19,459 bases of DNA from an uncultured Oscillospiraceae bacterium (GCA_910577525.1 CAJTLI010000038.1:1-19459); one strand, 5' to 3'. Numbered from the stretch's first letter, positions 1-8,568 are shown. Program-made: numbers and translations. The notes: generated by a model from the letters alone, not told the origin.

Positions 1-51
1 TTTTCGACATATCCTGTTCGGCGAAAAACTACAAAATCGCATCGGCGCTGA

Positions 52-1428
52 CAGGAGAGCGCCTCCGCTGCGGGGGAGCTGAAGCAGGGCGCGTACGTGT
101 TTGACATTGCCAGCCCCGGCGAGGGGGACGGCGACATCCAGCTGGTGAAGTCCGGCGTGGAGCTGAAGGCGGCGGACTACCGGGTGGTGATCTACGCCAA
201 GTCCACCAAGGATACATATGCCCACATTCTGGCCCGGGATGAGAACGCCGGTGAGTGGAGCACCTTCGGCGGGGCCTACAATGTCAGGATCGGTCAGGAG
301 ATGGCGCCCCTGGAGCTGCGCTTTACCTCCCCCGGAGCGGGCAGCGCGGAGCTGATGGTCAACCTGGGCAAGATCACCCCCAACCCGGACAATGCCGCCG
401 ACACCACCCCTGAGGATTTCACCGTCACCATCGACAAGATTGAGATCTTTGAGATTTCCGGCGAGGAAACCCGAACCCCCGCCTTCACCGGCAGCCCGGA
501 GCTGACGGTATCCGCCGGCGACGACGCCGCCGCCCAGGCCAACGGAAACGCAGTGGAGATCAGCAGCTATCCCACCGACGGCGGCGTGTGGAGCATCAAG
601 GCCGACATCGCCCTGCCCGGCATCGCCATTGAGGAGGGGCAGAAGTACTACTACAGCTTCAAGCTCAACGCCCAGGCGGCCCAGGGCGGCGAATGCCTGG
701 TGGAGAGCGCCTCCCAGGCCGACGCCAACCGGGTGCACTTTAACGGCCTGTCCGCCAACGCCGGAGAGGACACCGAGATCACCGGCGTATTCACCGTCGG
801 CAAGGCTGTAGCCGACCCCGTGATCCGGCTCCAGCTCGGCAATCCCTCCGACAGAGCGACCGCCAACACCATCCAGATCAGCGATGTGGAGTTCGGCAAG
901 GTGGAGGGCGACCTGGAAACCGTCAAGACCATCGACGCCTTCATGGCCTTTGGCAAGGACAGCGCCAGCGAGACCAACACCGACCTGCCCTGGTCCACCT
1001 TCAACGGCACGGACGAGGACAACGAGCGGGGCGTGGGCACCATCTGGACCGAGGGCGGCAGCTTCTTCTACCGCTTCGACCAGGGCGGCACCGTGGACTG
1101 GCACAACAAGCTGATGTGCGGCACCAACGAGGCCCCGCTGAACTTGGTCAGTGACAGCTATTACACCGTTGAGATCACCGCCAAGGCGGACAAAGACGTA
1201 TCCTGCGGCTTCTTCCTCAACCCCCTGGGCGGGTGGGACCCCCGTATCTCCGAGAGCATGGACATCACCACCCAGGAGCAGACCTTCTCCTTCACCACCA
1301 CGGACACCTTTGTCACGGACATGAACTTCGAGATGCTGTTCCAGTTCGGTTCGGAGCAGACCGCCCAGCTGGGCGCCGTGACCATCGAAATCTCCAACGT
1401 GACCATTTACCAGATGCCCGTGATGTAA
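52..1428 (+). CDS. Secreted carbohydrate-binding repeat protein, C-terminal part (5' broken)
   Basis: This is the C-terminal part of what is probably a large extracellular glycan-binding protein. I see three consecutive beta-rich modules of about 130-150 residues. Module 1 ends in an 'FTVTIDKIEIFE' strand, module 2 in 'NTIQISDVEFGKV' and module 3 in 'VTIEISNVTIYQM'. This repeating last-strand pattern is typical of CBM4/9-like (galactose-binding-fold) carbohydrate-binding modules. No catalytic domain, transmembrane anchor or sorting signal is visible before the TAA stop. The frame is open from 52, just after an in-frame TGA at 49-51. The first usable start is GTG at 97, but no ribosome site precedes it and the conserved module clearly begins upstream of it. 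The true N-terminus is therefore missing, through a frameshift, a pseudogene break or the window edge. It lies upstream of two GH32-type genes, which suggests fructan binding. The fold call is moderate and the ligand is inferred from context. Confidence 0.6.
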   Translation, partial: QESASAAGELKQGAYVFDIASPGEGDGDIQLVKSGVELKAADYRVVIYAKSTKDTYAHILARDENAGEWSTFGGAYNVRIGQEMAPLELRFTSPGAGSAELMVNLGKITPNPDNAADTTPEDFTVTIDKIEIFEISGEETRTPAFTGSPELTVSAGDDAAAQANGNAVEISSYPTDGGVWSIKADIALPGIAIEEGQKYYYSFKLNAQAAQGGECLVESASQADANRVHFNGLSANAGEDTEITGVFTVGKAVADPVIRLQLGNPSDRATANTIQISDVEFGKVEGDLETVKTIDAFMAFGKDSASETNTDLPWSTFNGTDEDNERGVGTIWTEGGSFFYRFDQGGTVDWHNKLMCGTNEAPLNLVSDSYYTVEITAKADKDVSCGFFLNPLGGWDPRISESMDITTQEQTFSFTTTDTFVTDMNFEMLFQFGSEQTAQLGAVTIEISNVTIYQMPVM

Positions 1429-1589
1429 GAGCCTGTTTAATATCGCGAAGAATGCCGGTTGACGAGGGATTTTTCCGTCAGACGAGGCGGGATTTCGCAG
1501 GAATAATTGTGTTTATTTCAAGAAATCACAACGAAGCATGGCGAGAAAAGCCCCGTCAAACGGCGTTTTGAGAGATGATAAACAGGCTC
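1429..1589. repeat. MITE-like intergenic repeat (element 1)
   Basis: This 161-bp segment begins immediately after the TAA stop of the preceding gene. It is bounded by perfect 11-bp terminal inverted repeats: GAGCCTGTTTA at 1429-1439 and its complement at 1579-1589. It has no convincing gene of its own. Positions 1499-1532 match 16337-16370 with one mismatch over 34 bases. The stretch around 1461-1482 (GAGGGATTTTTCCGTCAG with one variable base) also resembles 16174-16195. It is best read as a short non-autonomous repeat. An ORF starting at ATG 1538 inside it is only an in-frame upstream extension of the next gene. Confidence 0.6.
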
Positions 1590-1678
1590 CAAGGTACCTG
1601 CTGGATGACAGGGAGGATGTCAACCGCATCCTCCCTATCATCGCATCGTGCGGATTGCGCACAGAAACGGAGAAAGCT

Positions 1679-3223
1679 ATGAAACTGAAACAATACGCGC
1701 CCCTGGTGGCCCTGTGTCTGGCGGCCAGCATTCTCCTCACCGGCTGCGGGCAGGGGGCAGAGCGCACAGACCCGCCCGAGGAGGAGGGCGAAACGTTTTC
1801 CTATCCTGACGACGACAAGGATTTTTCCGCCCTGCGCACCCCCGGCAGTCAGGAGGCGGCCTATGAGTACCGGCTGTTTTTCCTCCCCGGCATGGATGGG
1901 ACGGAGCAGCCCTATGTGGGCGACACCATGCCCTATTATGAGGATGGGGTATATTACATCTACTACCTGAAGGACGCCGGGGACTCCTACAACCACTCTG
2001 TGTACCTTGCCACCACCACGGATTTCGTCCGCTATGAGGAACAGGACGGGCCGGTGCTGGAGGCCTCCCGAAGCGGCGGGCAGGACAGCTGGATCGGCAC
2101 GGGGTCAGTGGTAAAGGTGGACGGGAGCTACCTGTTCTTCTACACGGGCCACACCGGCGCGGCGGATCTGGAGTACAAGGAAAAGATCATGCTGGCCCGG
2201 AGCGGCAGCCTCACCTCTTTCGAGAAGGTGGCGGGCTGGGAGATCACGCCGCCCGCTGAGCTGGGCCAGAAGCAGGACTTCCGGGACCCTCAGGCCTACT
2301 ATGACCCGGAGACGGACACCATTTCCCTGACCGTCACCGCCTCCCAGGGCAACGTGGCGCGAATTCTGAAATACACCCTCAGCGCCGACCTGCAAACCGT
2401 GACCTATGACGGCATCATCTTCACCAACCCCGTGGGAGATTTCTGGAACCTGGAGTGCAGCGACACCTTCCGTCTGGGGGACAAGTGGTATCTCACCTAT
2501 TCCGCCCAGGACGACACCCTTTGGTACGCCTCGGCGGACGAACAGTTTGGGCCATACTCCGAGCCGGCGCGGCTGGAGGGAAAGCTGTTCTACGCGGCAA
2601 AGCACGTGGAGGACGGCAGCGGCTCCTATATGGTGGGCTGGGGCAGGCGTTCCGAGTCCCCCTCCTCCACCCAGGACGTGGCCGCCTGGGCGGGCAACCT
2701 GGTGGTGCAGAAGCTCGTCCAGAAGGAGGACGGCGCCCTGGTCCTGGCCCCGGTGGACAGCGTGATGGAGCAGTTTACCGCCCGGCGGGAGCTTCCGCTG
2801 GGGTCGTCCGGCACTGTCATTGAGGCGGGCTCCCTGTACAGCTATGTGGACGCCTTCACGTGCTATGAGCGGTTCGCCATCACCGGGCGCTTCACCTGTT
2901 CCGGCTCCGGCTCCTTCGGCCTGTGCTTTGACTACAACGGCCGGGAGGACAAGTACAAGATGATCTCCGTCTGCCCCAGGGAGGGAGCGCTCCAGCTCTC
3001 CTTCAACCAGGGCTCCACGCTGATCGCGGAAAACGCCATCGACATCCGGCCGGAACAGGAGTATTCTTTTACCTATCTCCAGGAGGGCTCCACGGGCGTG
3101 TTTTACATCGACGGCCAGGCGGCGCTGACGGTACGGCTGTACGGCGTCAGCGGCAAGCCCATCAAGCTGTTCGCCGAGAGCAATACCGTGACCTTCTCGG
3201 AACTGCGGCAGTACACCGCTTGA
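1679..3223 (+). CDS. GH32-type glycoside hydrolase lipoprotein
   Basis: This is a 514-residue, probably surface-anchored fructan hydrolase of the GH32 (five-bladed propeller) type. ATG 1679 is chosen because it follows an ACGGAGAAAG ribosome site and begins a clean lipoprotein signal peptide with lipobox L20-T21-G22-C23. The open frame reaches back to 1538, but that part lies in a repeat. The three GH32 acidic positions can be placed. D82 in 'VGDTMPYY' stands where the nucleophile WMNDPNG motif normally sits. D203 is in the classic 'FRDP' motif, and E259 is in the 'EC' motif (LECSD). A C-terminal beta-sandwich follows from about residue 365. The replacement of WMNDPNG by GDTMP marks a divergent subgroup whose substrate I cannot assign. 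It sits between a carbohydrate-binding protein and a DUF624 gene and most likely acts on fructan outside the membrane. Confidence 0.8.
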   Translation: MKLKQYAPLVALCLAASILLTGCGQGAERTDPPEEEGETFSYPDDDKDFSALRTPGSQEAAYEYRLFFLPGMDGTEQPYVGDTMPYYEDGVYYIYYLKDAGDSYNHSVYLATTTDFVRYEEQDGPVLEASRSGGQDSWIGTGSVVKVDGSYLFFYTGHTGAADLEYKEKIMLARSGSLTSFEKVAGWEITPPAELGQKQDFRDPQAYYDPETDTISLTVTASQGNVARILKYTLSADLQTVTYDGIIFTNPVGDFWNLECSDTFRLGDKWYLTYSAQDDTLWYASADEQFGPYSEPARLEGKLFYAAKHVEDGSGSYMVGWGRRSESPSSTQDVAAWAGNLVVQKLVQKEDGALVLAPVDSVMEQFTARRELPLGSSGTVIEAGSLYSYVDAFTCYERFAITGRFTCSGSGSFGLCFDYNGREDKYKMISVCPREGALQLSFNQGSTLIAENAIDIRPEQEYSFTYLQEGSTGVFYIDGQAALTVRLYGVSGKPIKLFAESNTVTFSELRQYTA

Positions 3224-3242
3224 GCTTAAGGAGGCGATGGGT

Positions 3243-3881
3243 ATGCGGGGCATTTTCAACATTGACAGTCCGCTGATGAGTTTTCTGGTCAAGGTATTTG
3301 ACTGCATCGGAGCCAGCATTCTCTGGCTGCTGTTCTCGCTGCCCATCGTCACCATGGGCGCGGCCGGCGCGGCGCTGTACACAACAGTTTACAAGTATCT
3401 GCGCCGGGGGGAGGGCCGTCTGTGGCAGACCTTCTGGAGCGCGTTCCGGGAAAACCTGCGCCGCTCCACTTTGGTGTGGCTGGCGGCGCTGGGAGTGCTG
3501 GCCCTGCTGGCGGCGGACGCGCTGGTCTTCCGGGCGCTGAAGCTGAGCGGATATCCCTTCGGCGAGGTCTACTGGGTGGTGCTGGCGCTGATTTGCGCCG
3601 CCGCGGCCTGGACGGCGTACCTGTCCGCCTACGCCGCCCGGTTCAGCGGCGGCGCGAGGGATGTGCTGCGCTTCTCGTTCCTCCTCATGACCGCCCACCC
3701 GGTCCGGGCGCTGGAGGTCCTGGCGCCTATTTTGGCCGGGGCCGCGCTGGCGCTCATCGCTCCGGCGCTGGCCGCCGTCCTTCCCGCCGCCGTCTGCTGG
3801 CTGAACAGCATGGTGCTGGAGAAGGTGTTCCTGCTCCACATGAGGCCGGAGGACGCGGAGAAAACAACCGCGGCGGAGTGA
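3243..3881 (+). CDS. DUF624 (YesL-like) membrane protein
   Basis: This is a small integral membrane protein of about 212 residues beginning MRGIFNIDSPLMSFL, the typical N-terminus of the DUF624/YesL family. I count about five hydrophobic helices, roughly at residues 10-40, 75-95, 105-130, 145-165 and 170-200. The first contains the family-like 'SLPIVTMGAAGAALY' stretch. Two starts compete. ATG 3237 is only 2 bases from the AAGGAGG site at 3228-3234, while ATG 3243 is 8 bases away, so 3243 is preferred. It begins 19 bases after the upstream glycosidase and is clearly co-transcribed. Members of this family regularly sit beside glycosidases and sugar ABC transporters. Their molecular role is not established, and an accessory function in carbohydrate uptake is inferred only from context. 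Confidence 0.85.
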   Translation: MRGIFNIDSPLMSFLVKVFDCIGASILWLLFSLPIVTMGAAGAALYTTVYKYLRRGEGRLWQTFWSAFRENLRRSTLVWLAALGVLALLAADALVFRALKLSGYPFGEVYWVVLALICAAAAWTAYLSAYAARFSGGARDVLRFSFLLMTAHPVRALEVLAPILAGAALALIAPALAAVLPAAVCWLNSMVLEKVFLLHMRPEDAEKTTAAE

Positions 3882-3891
3882 CCACAATTGA

Positions 3892-3949
3892 AAGGAAGGA
3901 CCGATTCAGCCGGCAGGCCGCGGCGGACGCGTTTAATCAGTCCTTCCTG
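3892..3949. repeat. Short MITE-like repeat (GGAAGGACTGATT family, copy B)
   Basis: This segment between DUF624 and the GH32 gene has inverted ends. AGGAAGGACCGATT at 3893-3906 pairs with AATCAGTCCTTCCT at 3935-3948, with one mismatch. Its right half (GGACGCGTTTAATCAGTCC) closely matches the right end of the longer copy at 16263-16431. The same ends form the perfect palindrome at 13840-13890. It looks like an internally deleted member of one family. It lies only about 13 bases upstream of the AGGAGG of the next gene, so it could also influence transcript processing. Confidence 0.6.
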
Positions 3950-3975
3950 AACTTATATTTCAGGAGGAATCCGCG

Positions 3976-5481
3976 ATGATCAGCGAAGCACTGCAACGGG
4001 CCAGGGAGTTTGAAGCTCAATACGGCCCTCATATCCCCAGCTCCGAACGGCCCGCCTTTCACGCCACACCCACCATCGGCTGGATGAACGACCCCAACGG
4101 ATTTTCCATCTACCGGGGGGAGTACCATCTGTTCTACCAGTATCACCCCTATTCCAACGAGTGGGGACCCATGCACTGGGGGCATCTGAAAAGCAGGGAT
4201 CTGATCCTCTGGGAGCGCCTGCCCGCCGCCCTGGCCCCGGATCAGGACTATGACGCGGCGGGGTGCTTCTCTGGCGGGGCGGCGGAGCTGCCCGACGGGC
4301 GGCAGCTGCTGATGTACACCGGCGTCCGGCGGGGGCACAACGCGGACGGCTTTTTGCAGGACATCCAGACCCAGTGCCTGGCCGTGGGGGACGGAGTGAA
4401 CTATGAAAAGTGGAAGGGCAATCCGGTTTTGGACGGGGCGGATCTGCCCAAGGGGGGCAGCACCGTCGACTTCCGGGACCCAAAGGTGTGGCGGGAGCCG
4501 GACGGAACCTATTACACCGTCGCCGGCAACCGCACCGCCGACGGAAGCGGCGCGATTCTGCTCTACCAGAGCGCGGACGGCTTCGCGTGGGAGTTCGTGC
4601 GCACCCTGGACCGCTGCCGCAATCAGTACGGCCGGATGTGGGAGTGCCCGGATTTCTTTCCCCTGGACGGCAGACATGTCCTGTTCACCAGCCCCCAGGA
4701 GATGAACCCGGTGGGTCTGGAGTTTCACGCCGGCAACGGCACTGTGTGCCTGATCGGGGACTACGCCCCCGATGGGGCCGGATTTTCCCGGCAGTCCGTC
4801 CAAGCCATTGACTACGGCCTGGATTTCTACGCGCCCCAGACCCTTCTGACGGAGGACGGACGGCGGGTCATGATCGCCTGGATGCAGAACTGGGCCACCG
4901 TAGGCGGAAAACCCAATCCGTGCCGCTGGTTCGGGCAGATGACCACGCCCAGGGAGCTGTCCGTCAAGGACGGGCGGCTGGTTCAGTCCCCGGTACGGGA
5001 GCTGGAACGCTACCGGGGCAGGCGGGCCGCGCACCGCAACATCCCCGTCTGCGGGGAGATCAACCTGCCGGGCATCCAGGGCAGGGTGCTGGATATGACA
5101 GTTACCGTCCGGCCCATCGGAAACGAAACCTACCGCTGGTTCCGCATCCGGGTGGCCAAGGACGGGGAGCATGAGACCATCATCCGCTACCGCCCGGACC
5201 AGGGGACGGTAAAGCTGGACCGGACCCGCAGCGGCCTTCCCCACGATGTGGTGCATACCAGGAGCTTTTTTGCGGACCCGGGAAACGGGACAATCAAGCT
5301 GAGGATCATTTTGGACCGCTTCAGCCTGGAGGTGTTCGTCAACGACGGCGAGCAGGCCGCCAGCGCGGTGATCTATACCCGGCAGGAGGCCGTCGCAATC
5401 AGCTTTGAGGCCGGCGGCCCGGCACTGATGGATGTGGAAAAATACGACCTGGTTTTTGACGGGACAGGGCGCGAAGCGTGA
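3976..5481 (+). CDS. GH32 beta-fructofuranosidase (sucrose/sucrose-6-P hydrolase or exo-fructanase type)
   Basis: This 501-residue enzyme hydrolyses terminal beta-D-fructofuranosides (sucrose, sucrose-6-phosphate, or short inulin/levan chains). There is no signal peptide, so it is cytoplasmic. All GH32 hallmarks are intact. The nucleophile motif WMNDPNG is at residues 36-42 (D39). The sequence 'HLFYQYHPYSNEWGPMHWGH' follows. The transition-state stabiliser is in FRDP (D168), and the acid/base glutamate is in MWECPDFF (E223). The C-terminal beta-sandwich ends with the typical 'LDRFSLEVFVNDGEQ' strand. The ATG is preceded by AGGAGG at 3962-3967, 8 bases away. Length is normal for a bacterial member. 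It is the last gene of the locus before a strong terminator. GH32 sequence alone does not separate sucrase from exo-inulinase. The intracellular location and partners suggest it finishes imported fructo-oligosaccharides. Confidence 0.92.
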   Translation: MISEALQRAREFEAQYGPHIPSSERPAFHATPTIGWMNDPNGFSIYRGEYHLFYQYHPYSNEWGPMHWGHLKSRDLILWERLPAALAPDQDYDAAGCFSGGAAELPDGRQLLMYTGVRRGHNADGFLQDIQTQCLAVGDGVNYEKWKGNPVLDGADLPKGGSTVDFRDPKVWREPDGTYYTVAGNRTADGSGAILLYQSADGFAWEFVRTLDRCRNQYGRMWECPDFFPLDGRHVLFTSPQEMNPVGLEFHAGNGTVCLIGDYAPDGAGFSRQSVQAIDYGLDFYAPQTLLTEDGRRVMIAWMQNWATVGGKPNPCRWFGQMTTPRELSVKDGRLVQSPVRELERYRGRRAAHRNIPVCGEINLPGIQGRVLDMTVTVRPIGNETYRWFRIRVAKDGEHETIIRYRPDQGTVKLDRTRSGLPHDVVHTRSFFADPGNGTIKLRIILDRFSLEVFVNDGEQAASAVIYTRQEAVAISFEAGGPALMDVEKYDLVFDGTGREA

Positions 5482-5487
5482 ACAAGC

Positions 5488-5537
5488 GGGCGCTCCCTCC
5501 GGCGGGATGATCTTCCTGCCGGAGGGGGCGCTCTTTT
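5488..5537 (+). terminator. Rho-independent terminator after the fructan locus
   Basis: A long GC-rich hairpin starts 7 bases after the GH32 stop. The left arm at 5490-5507 (GCGCTCCCTCCGGCGGGA) pairs with the right arm at 5514-5531 (TCCTGCCGGAGGGGGCGC), with one or two imperfect pairs and a 6-base loop. TCTTTTCG follows. This separates the fructan locus from the peptidase operon. Confidence 0.85.
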
Positions 5538-5558
5538 CGTCCTCCGGCACAAAATAAA

Positions 5559-5591
5559 TTGTTTACGGCGCGGCCGCCCTTGTGATAAAAT
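5559..5591 (+). promoter_or_regulatory. Candidate sigma-A promoter for the peptidase operon
   Basis: An AT-rich patch stands out in very GC-rich surroundings just after the terminator. TTGTTTACG (from 5559) could supply a -35 element. TGTGATAAAAT (5581-5591) could supply an extended -10. Spacing depends on which hexamers are chosen (16-19 bases) and neither is consensus. Support is mostly positional: it follows a terminator and precedes a multi-gene run. Confidence 0.4.
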
Positions 5592-5610
5592 CATGGGTGA
5601 CAAGCCGCGG

Positions 5611-5650
5611 GATGCCGCCGGGCCGGGGGCGCGGCCCCGCCGGCGGCGAT
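5611..5650 (+). promoter_or_regulatory. GC-rich hairpin in the 5' leader of the M16C gene
   Basis: Between the candidate promoter and the peptidase start lies an almost pure G/C inverted repeat. CCGCCGG near 5615 pairs with CCGGCGG near 5641, and a partly complementary G/C core lies between. It is followed by an A/T-rich stretch and then the AGGAG ribosome site. It could be a leader structure or only a by-product of high GC. No known riboswitch is recognised. Confidence 0.3.
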
Positions 5651-5679
5651 GAAATTATTTTACGGCAGGAGAAAAAGCT

Positions 5680-8568
5680 ATGAAACAGAAACGATACGGA
5701 TTCACCCTGAAGTCCACCCGGGACTTGGCGGAGCTGGGCGGAAAATTCCACGAGCTGGAGCATGAAAAAACCGGGGCCCGGCTGGTGTGGCTGGAGCGGG
5801 CGGAGGAGAACAAGACCTTCGCCATCGCCTTCCAGACCCAGCCCTGGGACGACACCGGGGTATTCCACATCCTGGAGCACTCCGTGCTGTGCGGCTCGGA
5901 GCGCTACCCGGTGAAGGAGCCCTTCGTGGAGCTGATGAAGAGCTCGCTGAACACCTTCCTCAACGCCATGACCTTTCCGGACAAGACCATCTACCCCGTG
6001 TCCAGCCGGAACGGGCAGGACTTTGTCAATCTGATGCGGGTGTACCTGGACGCGGTGTTCCGCCCCCTGCTCCACGGCAGGCCGGAGATCTTCGGCCAGG
6101 AGGGCTGGCACTACGAGCTGGGGGAGGACGGGACGCCCTCCTATAAGGGGGTGGTGTTCAACGAGATGAAGGGGGCCTTCGCCTCGCCGGACACCCTGCT
6201 GAACCGGGAGCTGAGCCGCCGCCTGTTCCCGGACACCTGCTACCGCTTTGAGTCCGGCGGCCACCCGGCCCACATCCCGGAGCTGACCTATGAGCAGTTC
6301 GCCGCCGCCCACAAGCGGCTCTACCACCCCTCCAACGCCTATATCTTCCTGGACGGGAACGTGGATATCGATCAGGCGCTGTCCCTCCTGGACGGGGAAT
6401 ACCTCTCCGCCTACGACCGGGCCCCCGCGCCCCCCGCCATCCCCATGCAGGCCCCGGTGGACGGCGGGACGGCGGAGATCTTCTACGAGCTGTCCCCCCA
6501 GGAGGGGCTGGAGGGCCGGGCCCGGCTGGCCCAGGGCTTCGCGGCCTGCACCTTCCGGGACCGGGAGGTGCTGACCGCCCTGCAAATCCTGTCCGACCTG
6601 CTGTGCGGCGACAATCAGGCCCCGCTGAAGCGGGCGCTGCTGGAGTCCGGCCTGGCCAAGGACGTGCAGATGTCCCTTCAGGACGGGATTTTGCAGCCCT
6701 GGGTGCTGCTGGAGGCCCGGGACATGGCGGCGGAGGGCGGGGAGACGGTGTCCGCCGCCCTGCGGGGGGAGCTGGAGCGGCTGGCCCGGGAGGGGCTGGA
6801 CCGCCCCCGCATTCTGGCCGCGCTGGACAACCTGGAATTCCAGATGCGCGAGCGGGACTACGGCCAGACGCCCCAGGGGGTGGTGTTCAGCCTCCAGGTG
6901 ATGGAGAGCTGGCTGTACGGCGGGGACCCCATGGCCAACCTGAGCGTGGGCGCCCTGTTCGACGCCCTGCGGGAAAAGTGCGCCCAGGGGTACTTCGAGT
7001 CCCTGCTGAGGCGGGTGCTGCTGGACAACCCCCACACCGCCCGGGTGCTGATGCTGCCCTCCCACGACGTGGGGCGGGAGCGGCAGGAGGCGGAGGCCGC
7101 CCGCCTCCGCGCCGCCCAGGCCGCCTGGAGCGAGGAGGACGCCGCCGCCATTCGGGATCGCCAGGCGGGGATCGAGGGGTGGCAGAACACCCCCGACGCC
7201 CCGGAGCAGCTGGCCTCCATTCCCATGCTGCGGCTGGACCAGATTCCGGAGGAGCCGGAGGCGCTGCCCGCCCAGGAGGAGGAGCGGGCCGGTCTGCCGG
7301 TGCTGCGCCACACCCTGACCACCGGGGGAATCACCTATCTGAACCTCTATTTCGACGCCGGCGATCTCACTCCGGAGGAGCTGACCCAGGCCGCCTTCCT
7401 GTGCCAGCTGCTGGGGGAGCTGGACACTACGGCCCGGGACAGCGGCGAGCTCCAGCGGCTGCGGCGCTCCCTGTTCGGCGATCTGGAGTTCAGCGTGGAA
7501 TCCTACGGGGAGCTGGGGGCGCCGGAGCGGTGCCGCACCTTCCTGTGCGCCTCCGCCAGCATGCTGGACGGCAAGGCGGAGCGGGCGGCGGAGCTGCTGG
7601 CGGAGCTCCTCACGGACACCCTGCTGAACGACCCGGAAAAGGTCCGCGCCCTGCTGTGCCAGCGCCGGGCGGCTCTGTCCGAGCAGCTGGTGATGGCGGG
7701 CCACAGGACGGCCGTGGGGAGGGCGGCGGCGTCCTGCACCGCTGAGGGTGCGGTACAGGAATACACCGGCGGCATCGCCCACTGCCGCTGGCTGAAGGAG
7801 CTGGAGACGCAGTTTGAGGAGCGGTTCCCCGCCCTGCGGGAGGCGCTGGCCGGGCTGTCCGCCAAGCTGTTCTGCCGCAGGCGGCTCACCGCCGGCGTCA
7901 CCGCGTCCGGCCCGGAGACGGAGGGCGTACTTGCGGATATCCTGTCCGCCCATCTGCCGGAGGGGGCCGTTCCCCCGCCGGAGGCCCCCGGTATCCGTCC
8001 CTGGGAACGCCGCAGGGAGGGCATCGTGATCCCGGCGGACGTGTCCTTCGCCGCCATGGGGGGCGCGTTCCCCCAGGCCGCCTCCGGCGGGGCCAAGGTG
8101 ATGGGCCGCGCCGCCTCCCTGGGCTACCTGTGGAACGCCGTTCGGGTCCAGGGCGGGGCCTACGGCGTAGGGATGGTGCTGCGGGACAGCGGCCTGGCCG
8201 GGTTCTGGTCCTTCCGGGACCCCAGCGCCTGCCGCACGCTGGACTGCTACCGGCAGACGGCGGACTTTTTGGCGGCGCTGGGGGACATGGACCTCACCGG
8301 CCTCATTCTGGGGGCGGTGGCGGAGTCCGACCCACTGCTCACCCCCCGGATGAAGGGCAAGACCGCCGACGCCCGCCACTGGCGGGGAATCACCCACGGG
8401 GACCTGCGCCGGGTCCGGCGGGAGCTGCTGGCCGCCAAGCCGGAGACCCTGGCCGGGCTGGCGGAGGCGGTGCGGACTGTGGCGGATACCGCCGCCATCT
8501 GCGTCCTGGGCCCCCGGCGGCAGCTGGAGGCCTGCGGAGCGCAGCTGGACATCCTGGAAGAGCTTTGA
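5680..8568 (+). CDS. M16C-family zinc metallopeptidase (presequence-protease/Cym1-like)
   Basis: This is a 962-residue insulinase-superfamily peptidase, the usual length for the single-chain M16C (PreP/Cym1-like) group. It is expected to be a clam-shell zinc enzyme that degrades peptides in the cytoplasm. The inverted zinc motif HxxEH is at residues 63-67 (HILEH) within 'FHILEHSVLCGSERYPVKEP'. The downstream glutamate ligand is most likely E162 in 'NEMKGAF'. M16C signatures 'SSLNTFLNAMTFPDKTIYPVSS' (split here as SSLNTFLNAMTF then PDKTIYPVSS) and 'GWHYEL' are also present. No signal peptide is seen. ATG 5680 follows GGCAGGAG. The stop is 13 bases before the next start, so it is co-transcribed with the cysteine desulfidase-like gene. 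This fits a peptide and amino-acid catabolic operon. The substrate is not predictable from sequence. Confidence 0.93.
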   Translation: MKQKRYGFTLKSTRDLAELGGKFHELEHEKTGARLVWLERAEENKTFAIAFQTQPWDDTGVFHILEHSVLCGSERYPVKEPFVELMKSSLNTFLNAMTFPDKTIYPVSSRNGQDFVNLMRVYLDAVFRPLLHGRPEIFGQEGWHYELGEDGTPSYKGVVFNEMKGAFASPDTLLNRELSRRLFPDTCYRFESGGHPAHIPELTYEQFAAAHKRLYHPSNAYIFLDGNVDIDQALSLLDGEYLSAYDRAPAPPAIPMQAPVDGGTAEIFYELSPQEGLEGRARLAQGFAACTFRDREVLTALQILSDLLCGDNQAPLKRALLESGLAKDVQMSLQDGILQPWVLLEARDMAAEGGETVSAALRGELERLAREGLDRPRILAALDNLEFQMRERDYGQTPQGVVFSLQVMESWLYGGDPMANLSVGALFDALREKCAQGYFESLLRRVLLDNPHTARVLMLPSHDVGRERQEAEAARLRAAQAAWSEEDAAAIRDRQAGIEGWQNTPDAPEQLASIPMLRLDQIPEEPEALPAQEEERAGLPVLRHTLTTGGITYLNLYFDAGDLTPEELTQAAFLCQLLGELDTTARDSGELQRLRRSLFGDLEFSVESYGELGAPERCRTFLCASASMLDGKAERAAELLAELLTDTLLNDPEKVRALLCQRRAALSEQLVMAGHRTAVGRAAASCTAEGAVQEYTGGIAHCRWLKELETQFEERFPALREALAGLSAKLFCRRRLTAGVTASGPETEGVLADILSAHLPEGAVPPPEAPGIRPWERRREGIVIPADVSFAAMGGAFPQAASGGAKVMGRAASLGYLWNAVRVQGGAYGVGMVLRDSGLAGFWSFRDPSACRTLDCYRQTADFLAALGDMDLTGLILGAVAESDPLLTPRMKGKTADARHWRGITHGDLRRVRRELLAAKPETLAGLAEAVRTVADTAAICVLGPRRQLEACGAQLDILEEL

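Noticed and set aside
1538..1678. Upstream extension of the GH32 lipoprotein to ATG 1538
   Set aside because: The extra 47 codons lie largely in a MITE-like repeat and would bury the lipoprotein signal peptide. ATG 1679 has a ribosome site and lipobox.
2105..3382. 425-codon - strand frame opposite the GH32 lipoprotein, and similar ones opposite 3937-5550 and 8594-9871
   Set aside because: These are shadow frames of well-recognised + strand genes, with composition typical of complementary GC-rich codons.
5563..8397. 944-codon open frame on the - strand opposite the M16C gene
   Set aside because: It is low-complexity (rich in G, Q, P, H, L), has no motifs, and mirrors a GC-rich real gene whose zinc-peptidase motifs are clear. 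Long antisense frames are expected at this GC.
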